Shown here: one piece after another, positions 61,201 through 64,000 of the stretch
Position numbering within the stretch: position 1 is the first letter of the stretch
How the letters are laid out: each line of letters starts with the position of its first letter
Source of the DNA: Stachybotrys elegans
Lineage: Eukaryota; Ascomycota; Sordariomycetes; Hypocreales; Stachybotryaceae
Assembly: GCA_020746835.1 (NCBI GenBank)
Contig: JAGPNK010000001.1
Location: 2,542,001 to 2,606,000 of the forward strand
Length of the DNA: 64,000 nucleotides
Reading direction: 5' to 3'
The notes under the pieces: generated by a model
The model's database searches: none
Seen by the model: the letters and a program-made list of their open reading frames with translations, nothing else
Told to the model about the DNA's origin: nothing
Translations under genes and position numbers: made by a program

Positions 61201-63345
61201 GCACCCAACCTACCGACCCCCAGCTTGCCTAACGGTCTTCCAACTGTGCCGTCGGCTGGTCTCCCAAGCATTCCTGGATCTCCGAACCTACCGACGCCCG
61301 GGCTGCCGAGTATTCCTGGAGTCCCGAATGTACCAACCCCAGGCCTGCCTAGTATTCCCGGCGCACCAAACCTGCCAACACCCGGTCTGCCTAGCATCCC
61401 AAGCATCCCTACCATACCGACTCCCAGCCTGCTGAACGGTCCTCCTGCGGTCCCGTCTGCCGGTTTGCCAAGCATTCCTGGAGTCCCAAATCTGCCAACG
61501 CCTGGCCTCCCTAGTATACCGGGCGCACCTAACCTGCCGACGCCTGGTCTGCCGAGCATTCCTGGTGCACCTAATCAACCAACCCCCAGCCTGCCAAATG
61601 GTCCTCCTTCTGTCCCATCTGCCGGACTCCCCAGCATCCCTAACATACCAACCCTAAGCCTCCCGAACGGTCTTCCTCAGGTGCCAACTCCCGGCCTGCC
61701 CAGTATCCCCGGCGCACCCAACCTCCCGACACCTGGTCTGCCAACTCCGGGTCTGCCGACTCCTGGTCTGCCTAGCATCCCTGGTGCACCAAACCTGCCG
61801 ACTCCAGGCTTGCCGACTCCTGCTCTTCCTAGTGGTTTACCCACAGTACCCTCCGCTGGTCTGCCGAGTATTCCTGGAGCACCGAACCTACCCACTCCTG
61901 GCCTACCAACTCCTGGTGTTCCCAGTGGTCTGCCTACAGTGCCCTCTGCCGGCCTGCCAAGCATTCCTGGAGCTCCGAATCTACCCACTCCTGGCCTGCC
62001 TAGTGGTTTCCCTGCTGTACCCTCCGCCGGCTTGCCCAGCATTCCTGGAGCCCCCAACCTACCGACCCCTGGTCCGCCTAATGTACCAACTCCAGGTCTG
62101 CCGAGTGGTTTCCCTGCGGTGCCCTCCGCCGGCCTGCCGAGTATTCCTGGAGTCCCGAACCTCCCCACTCCCGGTCTGCCGAGTGGTCTGCCTGCGGTGC
62201 CCTCGGCTGGCCTGCCAAGCATTCCTGGAGCTCCAAATCTACCTACTCCTGGTCTGCCTAGTGGTTTCCCTGCGGTGCCTTCCGCCGGCCTGCCCAGCAT
62301 TCCTAGCCTGCCGACCCCGAGCCTGCCGAATGGTCTCCCTGCCGTGCCGTCCGCGGGCATCCCCAACTTCTCTATCCCCCAGCCCAATGTTCCTAGCATC
62401 CCAGGCTTCCCCAATGTTCCGTCTCAGGGTCTGCCGAATACACCAACGGTGCCAACTCAAGGCATCCCAACTATCCCAGGCTTCCCGATCCCGTCTGGAG
62501 TGCCCAATGTCCCCCAGCCCAGTCTTCCTGGCCTTCCCAGCATTCCCGTCCTTCCCTCCGGACAGCCCGGCCTGCCCACGCTGCCTCTCCCCTCTGGGCA
62601 GCCAGCTATTCCGACTCCTGTCATTCCTGGTGCCCCGACATTCGCGCTCCCCTCTGGCGTCCCGGCTCAGCCAAGTATTCCAGGTGCTCCCTCTCTCCCT
62701 TTCCCCCCGGTCCAGATTCCTGGCGCCCCTACTATTCCCGCTATACCCAATCTCCCATCGAACTTCCCACCCAGCTTCCCCAGCATCCCCGCTGTTCCGA
62801 GTCTCCCCAATCCTTCGGATCTACCGGCTATCCCATCTGGCGTGCCAACATTCCCCAACCGTCCTCAGCTCCCTGGCCAGTCTAATCCGGTTCTGCCCAC
62901 TCTGCCAGCTATTCCTACTCTGCCGGTTCTGCCCACCTTGCCGGTCGCGCCTTCGATCCCCGGCCTATCGGGCATACCTACGACTAAGCCCAATATAATC
63001 CCCACCTTGCCGCTGCCTATCAGTACGCCGGCGGTTCCCAGTGTCCCTGTTGTACCGACTCCTCCCGCGCCAACCTCGCGATCTAAAACCAGCTCGGTGC
63101 CGTGGTGGGTTATTCAGCCAACGAGTGGCCCCTACGGCAACTGCTGCTGCTGCTGTGACGCCTTCACCGGCGTCGTCAACTGCCAGGAGGTGGCTTCCGG
63201 CGGCTCATGCGTGTGCCCTGCGGTGCAATGTCCCAGCAACGCCCCGACTGTCTATTACCCGATCTCGACTGCCTCCTCTACTTCCAGGTCCTTCTCCACG
63301 TCGACTACTCGTGGCCTGGCTCTCCCGGCCCTCCCCACCCTCTAG
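55285..63345 (+). CDS. giant secreted Pro-rich repeat protein with matching Cys-rich modules at both ends
   Basis: A single 8.06-kb exon codes for 2,686 residues. Residues 1-17 are a signal peptide (MRACILAGLLLGGALAA), followed by a short linker with a possible processing site (LGQRQ). A Cys-rich module at residues 75-112 has four adjacent Cys (76-79), then C88, C97, C99 and C104. Residues about 113-2605 are low-complexity repeats with Pro at nearly every third residue (hydrophobic-Pro-small), such as GLPSIPGAPNLPTPG and GQPNIPTPGFPNVP. A second Cys-rich module at 2618-2657 has five adjacent Cys (2620-2624), then C2633, C2642, C2644 and C2649. The tail is Ser/Thr-rich with no clear GPI signal. 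I do not recognise a family. It resembles structural rods such as collagen-like or elastin-like proteins only in spirit: Gly is not at every third place. A cell-wall or extracellular fibre role is inferred. The GTG codon at 55276 is in frame but the ATG at 55285 is the start. Confidence 0.9.
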   Translation: MRACILAGLLLGGALAAPEDGHLGQRQAPDIVESLPPSYAQGSWPAPTSAGAPANPFSQLLPARPVPPVNNDPTACCCCDVLARKVVCSHAVSRDSCSCANIPCPADASTVWLSSAGVPHPTRLPLSIPGAPAVPSAPVPVFTGLPLPNNNPSLPQNPLSWDPQLSNIANLPNALTQRPQGIPTALPNPLSGLGLPSALPAQPSVPGLPNGPNNPFPIPSAPAAGFPSVPGAPQVPSVPTPGVPAPGFPSIPSVPRPSIPGAPNFPAQPQVPSAGVPNIPSIAFPDGLAASISLGLNLPELALPTGLPRPSIPGAPNFPSQPQVPSAGVPNIPSIAFPDGLAASISLGLNLPELVLPTGAPNAPGLPQFSAPGQPSFPGFPNDPAAGLPTIPGVPRPSAPVAGFPSIPNVPQPSAPGLPTVGLPGNPGIPTGLPQIPNGPSQPNIPGQPNVPSLGLPTIPRPSIPGQPNVPTPGFPNAPGQPNVPYPSIPGQPNIPGQPNIPTPGFPNVPGQPNIPQPSLPGQPNVPGLPSIPTPGFPNAPGQPNIPQPSIPGQPSIPTPGFPNVPQPSIPGQPNLPGQPNLPQPSLPGQPNIPGQPSIPTPGLPNVPGQPNVPSLGLPTIPQPSIPGQPNIPGLPSVPTPGFPDVPGAPNVPSAGLPNMPQPSFPGQPNIPGLPSVPTPGFPSNPEQPNVPGGPNAPSVGLPTVPRPSIPGQPDIPSIPTPGFPNAPSVPGQSNFPQVPNGPSVGLPAIPTPGLPNVQIPGAPNTPSFPFPSAPGQPQIPGSPNLPSPGLPGIPTPGAPNIPFPSVPGQPQGPGSPNLPSPGLPGVPTPGAPNSPFPSVPGQPQVPEIPGIPTPGLPNLPSPGLPGVPTPGAPNVPFPSVPASLNLPSPGLPGIPTPGVPNLPFPSVPGQPQVPSVPSIPTPGSPNLPTPGLPGIPTPGAPNAPFPSVPGRPDLAFPSAPGAPNVGFPSGFPQLNFPGQPNAPSAGLPSGLPNLNIPSGLPQISIPGQPNIPTPSLPAGLPQISIPGQPNIPTPGLPTGLPQLNIPSGLPQISIPGQPNIPTPGLPSGLPQLNIPSGLPQISIPGQPNIPTPGLPSGLPQLNIPSGLPQISIPGQPNIPTPGLPTGLPQPNVPGQPNIPTAALPSGLPNLNIPSGLPQVNIPAQPSFPGRPALPALETPGVPNIPGVQVPSGLPTPPGSPAIPTPGMPGGPSLPSGFPSAPGLPNAPTPGLPSIPGLPTPPGTPNIPSIGLPDGLGLSVSLGLNLPSLPTPGLPEGPNIPSGLPNLSNIQVPTPGIPGFPSIPTPGLPSINIPTPGIPNGPSGLPNINIPTPGIPNGLSGLPNINIPTPGIPNGPSGLPSFPNVPTPAIPGSPNIPTPAIPGFPNVPTPGLPNVPSLSLPDTLGVSLSLGLNLPEGLPSFGLPSIPTPGLPGLPTPGFPNVPSLGLPSPGLPSPGIPALPTPGVPNVPTPGLPGLPTIGLPDVIGATVSLGLNLPEIPTGLPTAGLPDIPTIALLNGPALSGLPNIPTPGLPGVPAPSRPVFSFRVLDRPSVALPAIPTPGLPNIQPSIPGIPGAPSVALPSGLPAIPSVGGPAIPTPGLPSIPGLPNPAQPSFPAGPDVPGLPNGSGLPTPPALTPPAVGLPSGLPSIPSIPGLPAQPSFPARPEVPSPALPSIPGLPSLPTPGLPGVPEVPTPALPSVPGVPNVPTPALPSIPGLPNVPSAGLPSVAPNIPQPSLPSIPGVPNLPTPGLPSGLPTIPSAVLPSIPGLPNLPTPGVPSIPGTPSLPTPGLPNSPPAVPSASVPGLPTPGLPSIPGFPSLPTPGLPSIPGAPSLPTPGAPNIPTPGLPSIPGAPNLPTPGIPSIPGVPSLPTPGVPNLPTPGAPGLPSPGLPSPGLPSIPGAPNLPTPGVPSLPTPGLPSIPGIPNLPTLSVPNGLPAVPSAGLPSIPGAPNLPTPGAPNVPTPGLPSIPGAPNLPTPSLPNGLPTVPSAGLPSIPGSPNLPTPGLPSIPGVPNVPTPGLPSIPGAPNLPTPGLPSIPSIPTIPTPSLLNGPPAVPSAGLPSIPGVPNLPTPGLPSIPGAPNLPTPGLPSIPGAPNQPTPSLPNGPPSVPSAGLPSIPNIPTLSLPNGLPQVPTPGLPSIPGAPNLPTPGLPTPGLPTPGLPSIPGAPNLPTPGLPTPALPSGLPTVPSAGLPSIPGAPNLPTPGLPTPGVPSGLPTVPSAGLPSIPGAPNLPTPGLPSGFPAVPSAGLPSIPGAPNLPTPGPPNVPTPGLPSGFPAVPSAGLPSIPGVPNLPTPGLPSGLPAVPSAGLPSIPGAPNLPTPGLPSGFPAVPSAGLPSIPSLPTPSLPNGLPAVPSAGIPNFSIPQPNVPSIPGFPNVPSQGLPNTPTVPTQGIPTIPGFPIPSGVPNVPQPSLPGLPSIPVLPSGQPGLPTLPLPSGQPAIPTPVIPGAPTFALPSGVPAQPSIPGAPSLPFPPVQIPGAPTIPAIPNLPSNFPPSFPSIPAVPSLPNPSDLPAIPSGVPTFPNRPQLPGQSNPVLPTLPAIPTLPVLPTLPVAPSIPGLSGIPTTKPNIIPTLPLPISTPAVPSVPVVPTPPAPTSRSKTSSVPWWVIQPTSGPYGNCCCCCDAFTGVVNCQEVASGGSCVCPAVQCPSNAPTVYYPISTASSTSRSFSTSTTRGLALPALPTL
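55507..55626 (+). other. N-terminal Cys-rich module of the giant protein
   Basis: Residues 75-114. The spacing after the four-Cys run is x8-C-x8-C-x-C-x4-C, followed by P-x2-A-x-T-V-W. It lies just after the signal peptide and linker, before the repeats. Confidence 0.85.
58261..58680 (+). repeat. 87-bp tandem repeats within the giant gene
   Basis: Units coding 29 residues (around QISIPGQPNIPTPGLP followed by GLPQLNIPSGL) recur with copy starts at about 58351, 58438, 58525 and 58612, exactly 87 bp apart, after a shortened 60-bp unit at 58291. DNA identity is high, indicating recent duplication or conversion. Confidence 0.85.
61840..62300 (+). repeat. 26-residue repeats (AVPSAGLPSIPG block) within the giant gene
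   Basis: Six or so near-identical units around SGFPAVPSAGLPSIPG followed by APNLPTPGLP, typically 78 bp each with longer variants. They differ from the N-terminal repeats, which favour IPGQPN and TPGFPN. Confidence 0.8.
63139..63258 (+). other. C-terminal Cys-rich module of the giant protein
   Basis: Residues 2619-2658. Five adjacent Cys, then x8-C-x8-C-x-C-x4-C, followed by P-x2-A-x-T-V-Y. The spacing is identical to the N-terminal module, with one extra Cys in the leading run. It lies after the repeats. Confidence 0.85.
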
Positions 63346-64000
63346 GGCCTGTGATGAGTGATTCACTGTGCGGCGGGTCTACGATTGGCCGGCCTGACTG
63401 CCTCCTTTGCGAATCATGTCTTCGGGTTTACGATAATGCGCATAATGCCTCTCACAGACACGTCTAAACTCAAGAGCTGATGTTGAACAATTTCCCTTTG
63501 CGCTGTTTTCCTTTGTCTATGTAGTCTTCAAAACGTGGTCTCTGCTTGGATAGAATGTTGAAAGAAACACACATCTGGAATGTCTCATTAACAACCTGTT
63601 TGATTTAGTACTCTACTTACTCACAATTTTCTTTTCTCTCAAAATAGACCTAGATGAATGTTTCTGCCACAAAGCCATGATTTCCCTCCATCTCCTACCC
63701 GTGAACGTGAACGTGGCATGCTGCAATCTGTAGCGTCTTATGCTTGGTCAAATACTCTGCTTGCCAGCTCTACAGGTGCTCTGCCAGGACTAGAGGTCAG
63801 CTCGATGGCATGGCTTGGTGATGAGCGATCTTGGCTTACGCTGTACCATTCCAACTAGCCACCAACGCACGCGTGTGAGCAAGCAAAAGTAATGTGATTC
63901 AGTCGTGACCGTCAGCCACGAGGCCAAAATCCAATACTTACCTACCTAGGACAAGGCTTCCATCTTTCCGAGGCAGTACATGTGCAGGAGTTGGCAGGAA
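63346..64000. other. 3' flank of the giant gene
   Basis: 655 bp with no gene. The left half is probably the 3' UTR of the giant gene. A TACCTACCTAGG word lies at about 63939-63950. Confidence 0.45.

Overview
This window is nuclear DNA from a filamentous ascomycete. It is probably a Sordariomycete, and Hypocreales-like by general feel, though the exact lineage is an inference. The evidence is eukaryotic gene structure with many short introns (about 46-240 bp, GT...AG, often GTRNGT donors with CTAAC/CTGAC-like branch sites), GC-rich coding DNA, long gene-poor spacers full of simple repeats, and fungal families such as PacC, Ku80, Stb3, ING/PHD, Par32-like and TMEM205/DUF4149. No rRNA, tRNA, CRISPR array or intact transposon was recognised.

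Layout. 1-3.3 kb: no gene. 3.3-10.5 kb: a small SnoaL/NTF2-like protein, a large ING-type PHD protein, a Gfd2/YDR514C-like nuclease-fold protein followed by a 15-copy 9-bp minisatellite, and a four-exon bactofilin-like (polymer-forming) protein. 11.7-18.9 kb: triosephosphate isomerase, a conserved multi-pass membrane protein with a G24 run in an intron, and a C2H2 zinc-finger protein. 18.9-26.1 kb: a 7.2-kb gene-free stretch.

26.1-41.2 kb is a compact housekeeping cluster: a GRGGAGN-repeat (Par32/DUF3602) protein, Pam18/Tim14, a second Gfd2-like exonuclease-fold protein, Ku80, a TMEM205-like protein, a small conserved hypothetical, a PHO13-type phosphatase, a DUF1295 membrane protein and topoisomerase III. 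Ku80 and Top3 both act in DNA break repair and recombination. Several pairs share divergent promoters (Ku80/TMEM205-like, DUF1295/Top3) or converge closely (Pam18/Gfd2-like, PHO13/DUF1295). 41.2-45.8 kb: gene-poor. 45.8-53.7 kb: an Stb3-type Sin3-binding factor, a 4.9-kb spacer, and the pH regulator PacC. The pacC upstream region carries eight GCCAAG cores, five of them at 10-12 bp spacing.

55.3-63.3 kb is the most unusual object: one intronless 8.06-kb gene for a secreted protein of about 2,686 residues. After a signal peptide it has a short Cys-rich module, then about 2,500 residues of low-complexity sequence with Pro at nearly every third position, then a second copy of the Cys-rich module with identical cysteine spacing. 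I know of no described family with this architecture. I propose an extracellular rod or fibre with cross-linkable caps, which is inference.

Exon boundaries were worked out by hand from splice consensus, reading-frame phase and remembered family conservation. Transcript data were not available.
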